Positions 6,773 to 14,267 of a DNA stretch of 14,428 nucleotides are shown piece by piece. The stretch is from positions 1-14,428 of the forward strand of contig JBFFGE010000121.1 in the NCBI GenBank assembly GCA_041557595.1, in the 5' to 3' direction. The DNA is from JAOTYV01 sp041557595. GTDB lineage: Bacteria > Pseudomonadota > Alphaproteobacteria > UBA8366. Every line of letters begins with the position of its first letter. The stretch's first letter is position 1. A program made the translations under genes and the position numbers. The notes below the pieces were generated by a model. It made no database searches and was not told the DNA's origin. It was given only the letters and a program-made list of their open reading frames with translations.

Positions 6773-7162
6773 TCACACCGATTTCTGCGCCTCCAGGCAG
6801 TCGATGATTTGCAGCAATGCGTCGGCTCGCAGCACCGTGTCTTCGCGGTAGCGTTTCTCCGCGCCCGTGGCGCCGGCGGCAAGACGATTGAGCGCCGTCT
6901 CGCGGTTCAGCGCGGCAATTGCGCGCGCTTTTTCCCGGCCGCCCAGAAAGGCGAGCACGTCGTCGATCCGCATCCTGATCGACCGCCGCGTCTGGTCGTA
7001 ATAGGCGCCATCCTCGGGCCGGGTCTTTAATGCGGAGGCGAGGAATTCGCGGGACTGGGGACATTGCAGCGTCTGGTCCGCGGTGAGCGCGGTCGCCGCG
7101 GCTCCGCCGGGGATTGCCGATGCCGCCAGAAACAGGATCGCCAGGACGGCGCGTATGCTCAA
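6773..7162 (-). CDS. Small secreted protein of unknown function
   Basis: I do not recognise this protein. Read from the TTG at 7162 it has 129 residues and begins with a typical Sec signal peptide: LSIRAVLAILFLAASAIPGGAAA, with a likely cut after GGAAA or nearby, giving a mature protein of roughly 105 residues that is mainly helical and charged. Two cysteines, one just after the signal (QCPQ) and one near the C-terminus (IIDCLE), could pair in the periplasm. The start is uncertain: a GTG at 7243 in the same frame would add 27 residues before the signal core and lacks a good Shine-Dalgarno, while the TTG has GGGAG only 2 nt upstream, which is too close. The gene is divergent from the reductase at 7279 and follows the same strand as the CoA-transferase, about 200 nt upstream of it. 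Confidence 0.6.
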   Translation of the reverse strand: MSIRAVLAILFLAASAIPGGAAATALTADQTLQCPQSREFLASALKTRPEDGAYYDQTRRSIRMRIDDVLAFLGGREKARAIAALNRETALNRLAAGATGAEKRYREDTVLRADALLQIIDCLEAQKSV

Positions 7163-7266
7163 AACTCCCGCATGGTCTAAACTCGCAAGGGTCGATCGCT
7201 CTATCTTGCCGGTTCCTCTTTGATCCGCAATGACTTGGCGCACACGATCGCGTGAATGGGACGAGT

Positions 7267-7272
7267 GGGGAG
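7267..7272 (+). promoter_or_regulatory. Ribosome-binding site of the reductase gene
   Basis: GGGGAG, 6 nt before the ATG at 7279. It selects that ATG, which opens directly with the dinucleotide-binding strand, over the in-frame start at 7252, which would only add nine unrelated residues. Confidence 0.65.
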
Positions 7273-7278
7273 AGGCGG

Positions 7279-8172
7279 ATGAAGGCGGGATTTATCGGCA
7301 CCGGCAGCATGGGGTGTCCATTGGCGGACAATATCCTGCGCCAGGAAGGATCGCTCGCGGTCTACGACATCGATCCGGAGGCGGCCCGTCCGCTGACCGA
7401 GAAACAGGCGCGGCTGATGGCGTCGCCGCAGGCGGTCGCCGCCGAATCCGACGTGGTGTTCGCCTGCCTGCCGAGCACCGACAGCTTCCATGCGGTCGCT
7501 ACCGGCGCGGACGGGGTGATCGAAGGCGGTCGCGCGAAACTGTTCGTCAATCTCGGCACGATGGGCTCGACCGCCGTGCGCGCGGTGGCGGAACGGCTGG
7601 CGGAAGCGGGGATCGAGACGCTGGATTGCCCGATCACCGGCGGCACGCCCCGCGCCTGGAAGGGCGACGTGACCGCAATCGCCTCGGGCCCGCGCGCGGT
7701 CTTCGATCGCGTCCGGCCGCTGATCGAGGCGTTTGCGTCGAAAGTCGTCTATGTCGGCGGCGAGATCGGTCAGTCGCAGACCCTGAAACTGATCAACAAC
7801 ATGCTGTCCTGTGCCAATCTGGCGCTGGCGTGCGAAGGGCTGGTGATGGGCGCCAAGGCCGGGCTCGATCCGGAGACCGTGCTCGAGGTGATCAATGCCG
7901 GATCGGGGCAGAACAGCGCGACCAGCGTCAAGATCCCGAACCACGTGCTGAGCCGCAAGTTCGACTACAACGCGCCGATGCGCATCACGCGCAAGGATCT
8001 CGATTTGTGGCAGGCAGAGGCGGAAAGCCTGGCGGTACCGCAATGGGTCGGCAATGCGGTGCGCCAGCTCTACATGCATTCGATGGCGACGGGCTCGGAA
8101 AGCGGCGATCTGACCGAGATCGTCAAGGACATCGAAAACTGGGCCGGTGTCGAGGTGCCGAAGACGCGGTAG
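7279..8172 (+). CDS. 3-hydroxyisobutyrate dehydrogenase-family NAD(P)-dependent reductase
   Basis: A 297-residue beta-hydroxyacid dehydrogenase, the family of 3-hydroxyisobutyrate dehydrogenase and tartronate semialdehyde reductase, which oxidises or forms short hydroxyacids with NAD(P). The Rossmann fold opens at once with GFIGTGSMG (4-12); YDIDPE (29-34) has the acidic residue after strand 2 that usually favours NAD. FACLPSTDS (61-69) and NLGTMGST (91-98) follow. The substrate loop is DCPITGG (116-122, usually D.PVSGG), and the catalytic Lys is K170 in LKLINNML. The C-terminal helical domain retains the TRKDLDL segment (238-244) that closes the site. ITGGTPRAWKGD differs from the more usual ..GGP.GA..G of textbook members, so the substrate may differ. 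The gene is 57 nt upstream of the hscC-like gene; whether they share a transcript is unclear. Confidence 0.9.
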   Translation: MKAGFIGTGSMGCPLADNILRQEGSLAVYDIDPEAARPLTEKQARLMASPQAVAAESDVVFACLPSTDSFHAVATGADGVIEGGRAKLFVNLGTMGSTAVRAVAERLAEAGIETLDCPITGGTPRAWKGDVTAIASGPRAVFDRVRPLIEAFASKVVYVGGEIGQSQTLKLINNMLSCANLALACEGLVMGAKAGLDPETVLEVINAGSGQNSATSVKIPNHVLSRKFDYNAPMRITRKDLDLWQAEAESLAVPQWVGNAVRQLYMHSMATGSESGDLTEIVKDIENWAGVEVPKTR

Positions 8173-8229
8173 GGGCGCTTAACGGTGGTTTAAGGATCGC
8201 GGTTACAGGATGCACCGGGAGCTGGAGCC

Positions 8230-9000
8230 ATGATCGTCGGAATCGACCTCGGGACGACAAACAGCCTCGTGGCCGTCTGGCAGGATGGCGCGGCGCGACT
8301 GCTGCCAAACGCTCTGGGCCATGTCCTGACACCCTCCGTGGTCGGGCTGAATGACGATGGCGAAGTCATTATCGGGATGGCCGCGCGCGACCGGCTGGTG
8401 ACCCACCCGGACCGGACCGCGGCGACCTTCAAGCGATTTATGGGGACCGACCGCGAAATCCGCTTGGGCAAAAAGAAATTTCGCGCCGAGGAATTGTCGG
8501 CATTGGTGCTGCGCAGTCTCAAGGCCGACGCCGAAGCGGCGCTCGGCGAGACCGTCACCGAGGCGGTCATTTCGGTGCCGGCATATTTCAACGACACCCA
8601 GCGCAAGGCGACGCGGGTCGCCGGTGAACTGGCCGGCCTGGACGTCCAGCGATTGATCAACGAGCCGACCGCCGCGGCGCTCGCTTACGGTCTGGAAAAC
8701 CGCGATCGGGAATGCAAGTTCCTCGTGTTCGACCTGGGCGGCGGCACCTTCGACGTTTCGATCCTGGAGTTTTTTGAGGGGATCGCGGAGGTCCGGGCGA
8801 GCGCCGGCGACAATTTCCTCGGCGGCGAGGATTTCATCGGACTGTTGGTCGACGCTTTTCTGCATCAGGCCGGTCCCACGGCGGGCATCGAGAAGGACGA
8901 TTTGCCGGAAGCGCTCGAGGCCATCATCCGGTCGCAGGCCGAGAGCCTCAAGCGCACCTTGTCGGGCGCGGACAATGGTGAAATGCGCGTGGTCTGGTAG
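8230..9000 (+). CDS. hscC: HscC-like Hsp70, N-terminal part of the ATPase domain (256 residues, ends at TAG)
   Basis: Encodes the first lobe and part of the second lobe of the Hsp70 ATPase domain. Seen in order: phosphate-1 loop GIDLGTTNS (4-12); K68 in FKRFMG, matching the ATPase-critical Lys70 of DnaK; SVPAYFNDTQR (115-125); NEPTAAALAYG with E145 (144-154); phosphate-2 motif VFDLGGGTFD (166-175); and GDNFLGGEDF (193-202). It stops within subdomain IIB, before the adenosine loop, so alone it would not bind ATP normally and has no substrate-binding domain. GGGAG a few bases before the ATG supports the start. If translated as is, the product would be an incomplete, probably unstable chaperone fragment. 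Confidence 0.75.
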   Translation: MIVGIDLGTTNSLVAVWQDGAARLLPNALGHVLTPSVVGLNDDGEVIIGMAARDRLVTHPDRTAATFKRFMGTDREIRLGKKKFRAEELSALVLRSLKADAEAALGETVTEAVISVPAYFNDTQRKATRVAGELAGLDVQRLINEPTAAALAYGLENRDRECKFLVFDLGGGTFDVSILEFFEGIAEVRASAGDNFLGGEDFIGLLVDAFLHQAGPTAGIEKDDLPEALEAIIRSQAESLKRTLSGADNGEMRVVW

Positions 9001-9093
9001 GGAAAGGAAATCGTATGGGCCGTCGGCCGTCAGGAATTCGAGTCGCTCTCGCAGCCTCTGCTCGATCGCCTTCGCGCGCCCCTGGAAAGGGCG

Positions 9094-9939
9094 TTGCGGG
9101 ATGCCCGCATTCGGCCGGCGGATCTCGACGAGGTGATCCTGGTCGGCGGGGCGACGCGCATGCCGATGATCCGCCAGCTCGTCGCCCGCATGTTCGGCCG
9201 GCTGCCCGCCGGCCATATCGACCCGGACCAGGTCGTCGCGATGGGGGCCGCCGTTCAGGCCGGCCTGAAGGCGCGCGACAAGGCGCTGGACGAGGTCGTG
9301 CTGACCGATGTGTGCCCGTATTCGCTTGGCATCGAAGTCGTCGAATCCTTCGGCCGGAAAAAGGATTGGGACGGCTATTTCCTGCCCATCATCGAACGCA
9401 ACACGACAATACCGGCCAGCCGTATGGAACGGGTGTGCACGGTGCAGAACTATCAGGCGGATTTACTCGTGAAGGTCTACCAGGGCGAAAACCGGCGGGT
9501 CGACGACAACGTGTATTTGGGCACGCTGGCGATGGAAATGCCCGTCGGTCCGGCGGGGACGGAGACCGCCGACGTCCGCTTCACCTACGACATAAACGGG
9601 TTGCTCGAAGTGCAGGCCACGGTCAACAGCACCGGCGAAACCCGGAGCGTCGTCATCGAGCAGAATGCCGGCGTCCTGAGCCCGGGGGAAATCGAAAAGC
9701 GGCTGCGCGCGTTGGACAAGTTGAAGATCCACCCGCGCGACGAGACCGGGAACCATGCCGTTCTGGCGCGCGCCGAACGGCTGTACGAGGAGCGGCTTGG
9801 CGATGTGCGCGCGGTGATCGGCGAGCAGATCGGCCTCTTCGAGGCGGTGCTCGATGGCCAGCGGCCGGATGAAATCGAGGCGTTTCGAACGCGGCTGAAG
9901 GATCTTCTCGATAAGATCGAGGGCGAAGCGTTTCTGTAG
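9094..9939 (+). CDS. hscC: HscC-like Hsp70, C-terminal part (adenosine loop, substrate-binding domain)
   Basis: Continues in the same frame as the upstream part; sense coding resumes right after the TAG at 9001, but the first possible start codon in frame is TTG at 9094 (next GTG at 9133), neither with a good Shine-Dalgarno. GGAAAGGA at 9001-9008 precedes an ATG at 9015 that is out of frame. Content: the adenosine-binding LVGGATRMP, a short interlobe helix, the linker VVLTDVCPYSLGIEVVES as in HscC-type Hsp70s, the beta-sandwich with IIERNTTIP, YQGE, DVRFTYDINGLLEVQ, and a short helical lid ending GEAFL. The long disordered tail with EEVD/EEVKD seen in DnaK is absent, as in HscC. Independent translation is doubtful; readthrough or a whole-length ancestor explains it better. 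Confidence 0.65.
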   Translation: MRDARIRPADLDEVILVGGATRMPMIRQLVARMFGRLPAGHIDPDQVVAMGAAVQAGLKARDKALDEVVLTDVCPYSLGIEVVESFGRKKDWDGYFLPIIERNTTIPASRMERVCTVQNYQADLLVKVYQGENRRVDDNVYLGTLAMEMPVGPAGTETADVRFTYDINGLLEVQATVNSTGETRSVVIEQNAGVLSPGEIEKRLRALDKLKIHPRDETGNHAVLARAERLYEERLGDVRAVIGEQIGLFEAVLDGQRPDEIEAFRTRLKDLLDKIEGEAFL

Positions 9940-9960
9940 CGCGAAGATGAGAAACGGCCG

Positions 9961-11256
9961 ATGAATTGCTGGAGCGTATTGGACATCGAACGGACCGAGG
10001 ATATCGGTCTCATTCGGCGCGCCTACGCCCGGCTCCTGAAGCAACACAATCCCGAAGACGATCCCGAAGGTTTCCAACGGTTGCGGCAGGCCTATGACGC
10101 AGCGGTCCGATGGGCCGAGGCTGCCGCCGGGCGGATCGGACCGGCGGACGAGGCCGGCGCGGGCGAGCGCGGACGGGAGCGGCAGTTCTCGGCCTTGGTC
10201 ACGCCGGTCCTCGACGCGCTTGAGCGCGGCGACGAAGAGGCCGCCCTGCGCTTGCTTAACGCCGCCACCGCCGATCCACGGTTTGTCGAGTACGAGTGGC
10301 GGGCGGCGTATGAGCGCCGGCTGGCCGCCAGCCTCGCGGACAGCTCGATGTCGGCGGATTTCCTGGATCGCGCCGCCCAGATCTTCCAGTGGGACGCATA
10401 CGTCGATTTCGGGTCCGCCGGCGGCATGATCCTGACCGATCGGCTGGCGGACATGCAGGATGCGAAGGCCTATCTTGACGATCTGAACGAACAGGCCGCC
10501 AACTGGGCCAGCGACGTGGTTTTCGAGCGGTGCGGCATGGCGGCGGCATTATTGACCGGTCCGTATCGGCCGAAATTGTTTCGTGCGGCCGCGCTGGATT
10601 GGAAAATATTCTCGGCCCTGCGGGACATGGTGTCCGGGCTCCGGTCCTTCTATCCGACGGAGCCGCCGCCCGCGCTCGATCCGCGGACCGTCGCATGGTG
10701 GCAGGACTATATGGATCGGCCGCGCGGGCGCGTGAACCGGGTCTCCCGAATTGTTCTCACCTCCTATCTGACATTGGCCGCGGTCCTGACCGGCCTGCTT
10801 TTCCTTCTCGGCCAGTCCGCGCGGGAGAATTTCGGCTGGGTCGTGGGCTGTCTCGTCGCCTTGTCACTCTATGATTTCTGGAGGATCCTGGTTCCGGCCA
10901 TCGGGCTGACGGTCGGCAAAATCAGATCCCTGCAGCGCCGCTGGATTTACCTGTTCTCCCTGGTTGTTGTCGTGGTGTCCTTTGCTCTGTCGCTGGGGGA
11001 CAGCAAGATCTGGATAATTGTCGGCGCCTTCTCGACCTTCATCGTGCTCATGGCGCTGAGCGGCGAACGCGACTTCAAGAAGTTCCTGGTCGGCGCCTTC
11101 GCGACGTTTTTCCTGCTGCTGGCCGGCAAGAGATATGGCCCGATTCCCGCCATCGAGGACAACCTGCTGTTTCTGTACGGCGAAGTGATCGTATTTTTCG
11201 CCATCAAGCTCTGGCGCTTGTACGAGGACCGCAAATCCGCTTCGATAGGTTCTTGA
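9961..11256 (+). CDS. J-like domain protein with C-terminal membrane domain, HscC partner
   Basis: A 431-residue protein. Residues 1-50 form a J-like domain: CWSVLDIERTEDIGLIRRAYARLLKQ, then HNPEDDPEGFQRLRQAYD (29-46). The canonical HPD tripeptide is absent; H29-N-P31-E-D33 keeps His, Pro and acid but spaced out, as in J-like proteins next to hscC in other bacteria. A charged linker and helical region (70-250) follows. From about 263 there are probably six membrane segments (263-285, 293-313, 328-345, 349-367, 373-390, 402-418), so the J domain is held at the inner membrane on the cytosolic side. E. coli hscC similarly neighbours djlB and djlC. It lies 21 nt after the Hsp70 stop, so the two were made together; its own integrity suggests either the amber event in hscC is recent or the Hsp70 is still made. 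Confidence 0.85.
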   Translation: MNCWSVLDIERTEDIGLIRRAYARLLKQHNPEDDPEGFQRLRQAYDAAVRWAEAAAGRIGPADEAGAGERGRERQFSALVTPVLDALERGDEEAALRLLNAATADPRFVEYEWRAAYERRLAASLADSSMSADFLDRAAQIFQWDAYVDFGSAGGMILTDRLADMQDAKAYLDDLNEQAANWASDVVFERCGMAAALLTGPYRPKLFRAAALDWKIFSALRDMVSGLRSFYPTEPPPALDPRTVAWWQDYMDRPRGRVNRVSRIVLTSYLTLAAVLTGLLFLLGQSARENFGWVVGCLVALSLYDFWRILVPAIGLTVGKIRSLQRRWIYLFSLVVVVVSFALSLGDSKIWIIVGAFSTFIVLMALSGERDFKKFLVGAFATFFLLLAGKRYGPIPAIEDNLLFLYGEVIVFFAIKLWRLYEDRKSASIGS

Positions 11257-11284
11257 TTACCGGCCCCGCACTCTCGAGACGCCC

Positions 11285-12397
11285 ATGACCAAGACTCCGC
11301 ACAACGCAGCGCCATCCGGTCCCATGACGCCGTTCGAGCCGATCCGCGGGCCGTTTGTATGGACCGGGCCGGAGATGGCCGCGCGGACCGACTGGATCCA
11401 CGAATTCGGCGCACCGGAAATCGCTGAAATCGAGGCCGCGGTGGCGGCGGTGCAGGCGCGCGGACAGGACATCCTCGACATCCGGCAGGCGGATTTTCCC
11501 CTGCCGGCGCTCGCGCCAACCCTGGCCGGTATCCGCGAGGCGCTGGTGAACGGCTGCGGCGTCAGCCTAATGCGGGGTCTGCCCGTCGACCGCTGGACGG
11601 TCGAACAGAGCGCCAACGCGTATTGGGGGCTGGGTGCGCATCTCGGCGATGCGGTGTCGCAGAACCCGGAAGGCCATGTGCTCGGCCACGTCAAGGATAT
11701 CGGCGGGCGGTTCGAGGATCTCAACGCGCGGGCCGGCTATCAATCGAGGGCCCGGCTGCCGTTCCACACCGATCTCGGCGCCGATCTGGTCGGCCTGCTG
11801 TGTCTGAAGCCGGCCAAGGCGGGGGGCTTGAGCAGCGTCACCAACGCGATGGCGATCCATAACGCGATGCTCGATCGGCGGCCCGACCTGCTCCGCCTGC
11901 TGGCCGCGCCGATCCATCGCGACCGGCGGGGCGAATTCATCCCCGGCAAGCCGCCGACCTATGAAGCGCCGGTCTTCGCCTATCACGCCGGCTACATGAC
12001 CGTGACCTTCGTGCGCCGCTTCGTGGAATCCGCGCCGCGCCATCCGGGCGTCCCCCCGGTAACGGCCGAACTGGTCGAGGCGATGGATCTGCTCGAGGAA
12101 CTGGCGGAAAGCGACGGTTTGCGGCTCGATATGGATTTCCGCGCCGGCGACATCCAGTGGATCAACAACCTGATCACCTTTCATTCGCGCACCGATTTCG
12201 AGGACTGGGGCGAACCCGAGCGCCGCCGCCACCTGCTGCGCCTATGGCTCAACCTGCCGAATGGCTGGCCGCTGCCGCCGTCCTATTACGAACGCTTCGG
12301 CTCGGCGCATGACGACGGCCGTCCGCGCGGCATGCACATGCCGGGCGTCGCCTTGAGCGCGCCGCTCGATGTCGCATCCCATTCCGGAAAATCCTGA
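11285..12397 (+). CDS. TauD/TfdA-family Fe(II)/2-oxoglutarate-dependent dioxygenase
   Basis: A 370-residue member of the TauD/TfdA fold, which couples 2-oxoglutarate decarboxylation to hydroxylation of a small acid, amine or sulfonate. The iron facial triad is H161-T-D163 (in LPFHTDLGADLVGLLCL) and H300 in NNLITFHSRTDF; the 2-oxoglutarate-binding Arg lies in the cluster ERRRHLLRLWLN (312-323). GVSLMRGLPV (92-101) is the usual early strand, and WGLGAHLGDAVSQN (114-127) the region that follows. No signal peptide. Start ATG 11285 has a weak ribosome site; ATG 11324 (MTPFEPIRG) is an alternative. Its TGA shares a base with the next ATG (TGATG), implying translational coupling to the 2H phosphoesterase. 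The substrate is not evident. Confidence 0.9.
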   Translation: MTKTPHNAAPSGPMTPFEPIRGPFVWTGPEMAARTDWIHEFGAPEIAEIEAAVAAVQARGQDILDIRQADFPLPALAPTLAGIREALVNGCGVSLMRGLPVDRWTVEQSANAYWGLGAHLGDAVSQNPEGHVLGHVKDIGGRFEDLNARAGYQSRARLPFHTDLGADLVGLLCLKPAKAGGLSSVTNAMAIHNAMLDRRPDLLRLLAAPIHRDRRGEFIPGKPPTYEAPVFAYHAGYMTVTFVRRFVESAPRHPGVPPVTAELVEAMDLLEELAESDGLRLDMDFRAGDIQWINNLITFHSRTDFEDWGEPERRRHLLRLWLNLPNGWPLPPSYYERFGSAHDDGRPRGMHMPGVALSAPLDVASHSGKS

Positions 12398-12921
12398 TGA
12401 CCCTTTTCGTAATCGGCTACCCAAAACTTTCGACCGCGGACGATACCTGGATCGAGGAGGTCCGCCGCCGGCACGATCCGCAATTCGACCTGATCCGGCC
12501 GCACTTCACCCTGGTGTTCGGCATGACCGAAGTCGACCAAAACGCGGCGGTCGATCATGTTTCGGGCGTCGCCGGATGGTTCGGCAAGGTCGATTTCCGG
12601 ATCAGCCGGGTGTTTGTCGACACGGCGAACAGCGAGGGCGCCGCCTACCTCTATCTCGTGCCGGAGGAAGGTCACGAATCGCTCTACGCGCTGCACGAGC
12701 GGCTGAACGAAGGGCCGCTCGCCGGGACGCGCAATCACGAGGCCTCCTTCGTGCCGCACATCACGATCGGCCGGCTCGACGATCCGGCAGAAGCGCAGAA
12801 GCAGGTTGCCGAGCTGAATCAAAACGGCATCGACATTGCCGGGACAGTGGCCGCGCTGACGGTGGCGCGGATCGACGAAGTGGGGCTTGAAGAGGTCGCG
12901 ACGGTGCCGCTGGCATCATGA
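12397..12921 (+). CDS. 2H phosphoesterase (2'-5' RNA ligase superfamily)
   Basis: A 174-residue protein with the two HxT motifs that define the 2H phosphoesterase superfamily: H36-F-T38 in RPHFTLVFG and H121-I-T123 in VPHITIGRL. Such enzymes act on 2',3'-cyclic phosphates or 2'-5' linkages in RNA or small nucleotides; the true substrate is unknown. The spacing of about 85 residues between motifs and the overall size are normal. The N-terminus FVIGYPKLS is a short strand with no signal peptide. The ATG overlaps the TGA of the dioxygenase by one base (TGATG), so translation is coupled, although the two enzymes have no known joint role. Ends at TGA 12919-12921, followed by 141 nt before the next gene, so the pair may be a self-contained unit. 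Confidence 0.9.
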   Translation: MTLFVIGYPKLSTADDTWIEEVRRRHDPQFDLIRPHFTLVFGMTEVDQNAAVDHVSGVAGWFGKVDFRISRVFVDTANSEGAAYLYLVPEEGHESLYALHERLNEGPLAGTRNHEASFVPHITIGRLDDPAEAQKQVAELNQNGIDIAGTVAALTVARIDEVGLEEVATVPLAS

Positions 12922-13050
12922 GGGCGAACGCAAACTCATTTTCACATACCCATTGCCCCCGCTGCATCCGCTTGAGAGAATTGCGCCCGCGCGGATCCGC
13001 TCGGGGTTCGCCGACACCTGAAATGACTGTCGCAATGCCTCCAGCAAGGG

Positions 13051-13055
13051 AAGGG
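13051..13055 (+). promoter_or_regulatory. Ribosome-binding site of the second CoA-transferase gene
   Basis: AAGGG within AAGGGAAGGGAA, 7 nt before the ATG at 13063; a strong Shine-Dalgarno that fixes this start. The 141-nt region from 12922 to 13062 otherwise shows no promoter I can defend. Confidence 0.65.
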
Positions 13056-13062
13056 AACAAAC

Positions 13063-14262
13063 ATGGCCGGTTCGAATGGAAGGCTGCCGCTTGAAGGGTA
13101 TACCGTACTGGACCTGACGCAGGCGCGGGCCGGGCCGACCTCGGCGCGGGTGCTGGCTGATTGGGGCGCGAACGTGATTTACGTCGAGCCGCCCGCAACC
13201 TCGGGCAAGAACCGGGTGTCGCTGACCGGGCAGCGCGACAGTTTCGATTTCCAGAACCTGCACCGCAACAAGCGCAGCCTGACCATCGACCTGAAGAACC
13301 CCGAGGGTCACAAGCTGTTTATGAAGCTCGCCGAGCAAGCCGATGTTATTACCGAGAATTTCCGTTCGGAGGTGAAGCACCGGCTCGGCATCGATTACGA
13401 TGCGGTGGCCAAGGTCAATCCGCGCATCGTCTATGGCAGCATCGCCGGTTTCGGTCAGGACGGACCCTACGGCAAGCGGCCGGGCGTCGACCAGATTGCG
13501 CAAGGCATGGGCGGGCTGATGTCGATCACCGGCTTGCCGGGGCAGGGCCCGGTCCGGGTCGGCATTCCGATCACCGATTTGTGCGCCGGCATGTTCCTGG
13601 CGCAGGGTATCCTGATCGCCTTGCTGGATCGCGAAAAGACCGGCAAGGGTCAGTGGGTGCATACATCGCTGCTCGAGGCGATGACCTTTATGCTCGATTT
13701 CCAGGCCTCGCGCTGGCTGCAAAAGGGCGAAGTGGCGCCGCAGGCGGGCAACGACCACCCGATCAACGTGCCGATGGGCTGTTTCGAGACCGCGGACGGG
13801 CTGGTCAACATCGCCGCGTCGGGCACCATGTTCGAGCGGTTCTGCGAGGCCGCGGACGCGATGCATCTGCTGCAAAATCCCGACTATGCGGATCATGACG
13901 TGCGCGCGAAAAATCGTGCCAAGCTGAATGCCGACGTTGCCGCAATTCTCAAGCAGAAACCGCGCGATCATTGGGTCGAGGTGTTGAACGCCGCCGGTGT
14001 CCCGTGCGGCCCGGTCAACAGCATCGACCAGACCTTCAACGATCCGCAGGTGAAGCATCTCGGCGTCGTTCGGCAGGTCGAGCATCCGCGTCTCGGCACG
14101 CTCGACGTGGTGCGCCAGCCGGTCAACCTGACCGCGACGCCGCAGCCGCAGACGCTGCGCTATCCCACGCCCGATGCCGGCGAACATAGCGACGTGATCC
14201 TCGGCGAGATGGGACTCAGTCCCGACGAAATCGCCAAGCTGCGCGACGCGGGCGCGATCTAA
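13063..14262 (+). CDS. CaiB/BaiF family (class III) CoA-transferase
   Basis: A 399-residue class III CoA-transferase, paralogous to the minus-strand one at 5390-6571 but clearly diverged. It begins PLEGYTVLDLTQARAGPTSARVLADWGANVIYVE; HRNKRSLTIDLKNPEG (67-82) and ITENF (96-100) are family landmarks; SIAGFGQDGPYGKRPGVD (126-143) is the Gly-rich CoA-binding loop. The aspartyl nucleophile is D172 in IPITDLCAGM. The closing domain has HLGVVRQVEHPRLGT, QPVNLTATP and ends LRDAGAI like its paralogue. Acyl partners unknown. A strong ribosome site supports the start. The stop is TAA at 14260-14262, only 5 nt before an alpha/beta hydrolase start, so the two are probably co-transcribed and may act in sequence on a CoA-linked or ester substrate (inference). 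Confidence 0.93.
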   Translation: MAGSNGRLPLEGYTVLDLTQARAGPTSARVLADWGANVIYVEPPATSGKNRVSLTGQRDSFDFQNLHRNKRSLTIDLKNPEGHKLFMKLAEQADVITENFRSEVKHRLGIDYDAVAKVNPRIVYGSIAGFGQDGPYGKRPGVDQIAQGMGGLMSITGLPGQGPVRVGIPITDLCAGMFLAQGILIALLDREKTGKGQWVHTSLLEAMTFMLDFQASRWLQKGEVAPQAGNDHPINVPMGCFETADGLVNIAASGTMFERFCEAADAMHLLQNPDYADHDVRAKNRAKLNADVAAILKQKPRDHWVEVLNAAGVPCGPVNSIDQTFNDPQVKHLGVVRQVEHPRLGTLDVVRQPVNLTATPQPQTLRYPTPDAGEHSDVILGEMGLSPDEIAKLRDAGAI

Positions 14263-14267
14263 GCCCC

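Larger units (their letters stand above)
8230..9939 (+). pseudogene. hscC: HscC-type Hsp70 chaperone interrupted by an in-frame TAG at 8998-9000
   Basis: Taken as one unit of 569 sense codons plus one internal TAG, this is a short Hsp70 close in length to E. coli HscC (about 556 residues). The reading frame does not shift: codon 257 is TAG, and codon 258 onward continues with good Hsp70 sequence (GKEIVWAVGRQEFESL.., then LVGGATRMP at 305-312). Hence a single substitution (for example from CAG or TGG) explains the break; no base has been lost. Three readings are possible: recent nonsense mutation, base-call or assembly error, or amber readthrough. The downstream part shows no decay such as further stops or frameshifts, so any inactivation is young. 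The J-protein gene 21 nt downstream is intact. Confidence 0.8.

Noticed and set aside
8179..9216. Possible frameshift as the cause of the broken Hsp70
   Set aside because: 8230, 8998 and 9094 are all in the same frame, and sense codons with Hsp70 homology follow the TAG directly, so no insertion or deletion is needed.
9015..9872. Plus-strand open frame with an ATG preceded by GGAAAGGA, inside the C-terminal half of the Hsp70
   Set aside because: It is out of frame with the Hsp70, Arg/Gly-rich and without motifs; the Hsp70 frame holds strong homology across the same DNA.
12918..13094. A 58-codon open frame with ATGA overlap to the 2H phosphoesterase stop and a CPRC motif
   Set aside because: Composition is Arg/Pro-rich, no ribosome site, and its end overlaps the ribosome site and first codons of the CoA-transferase gene; a single CxxC is not enough support.
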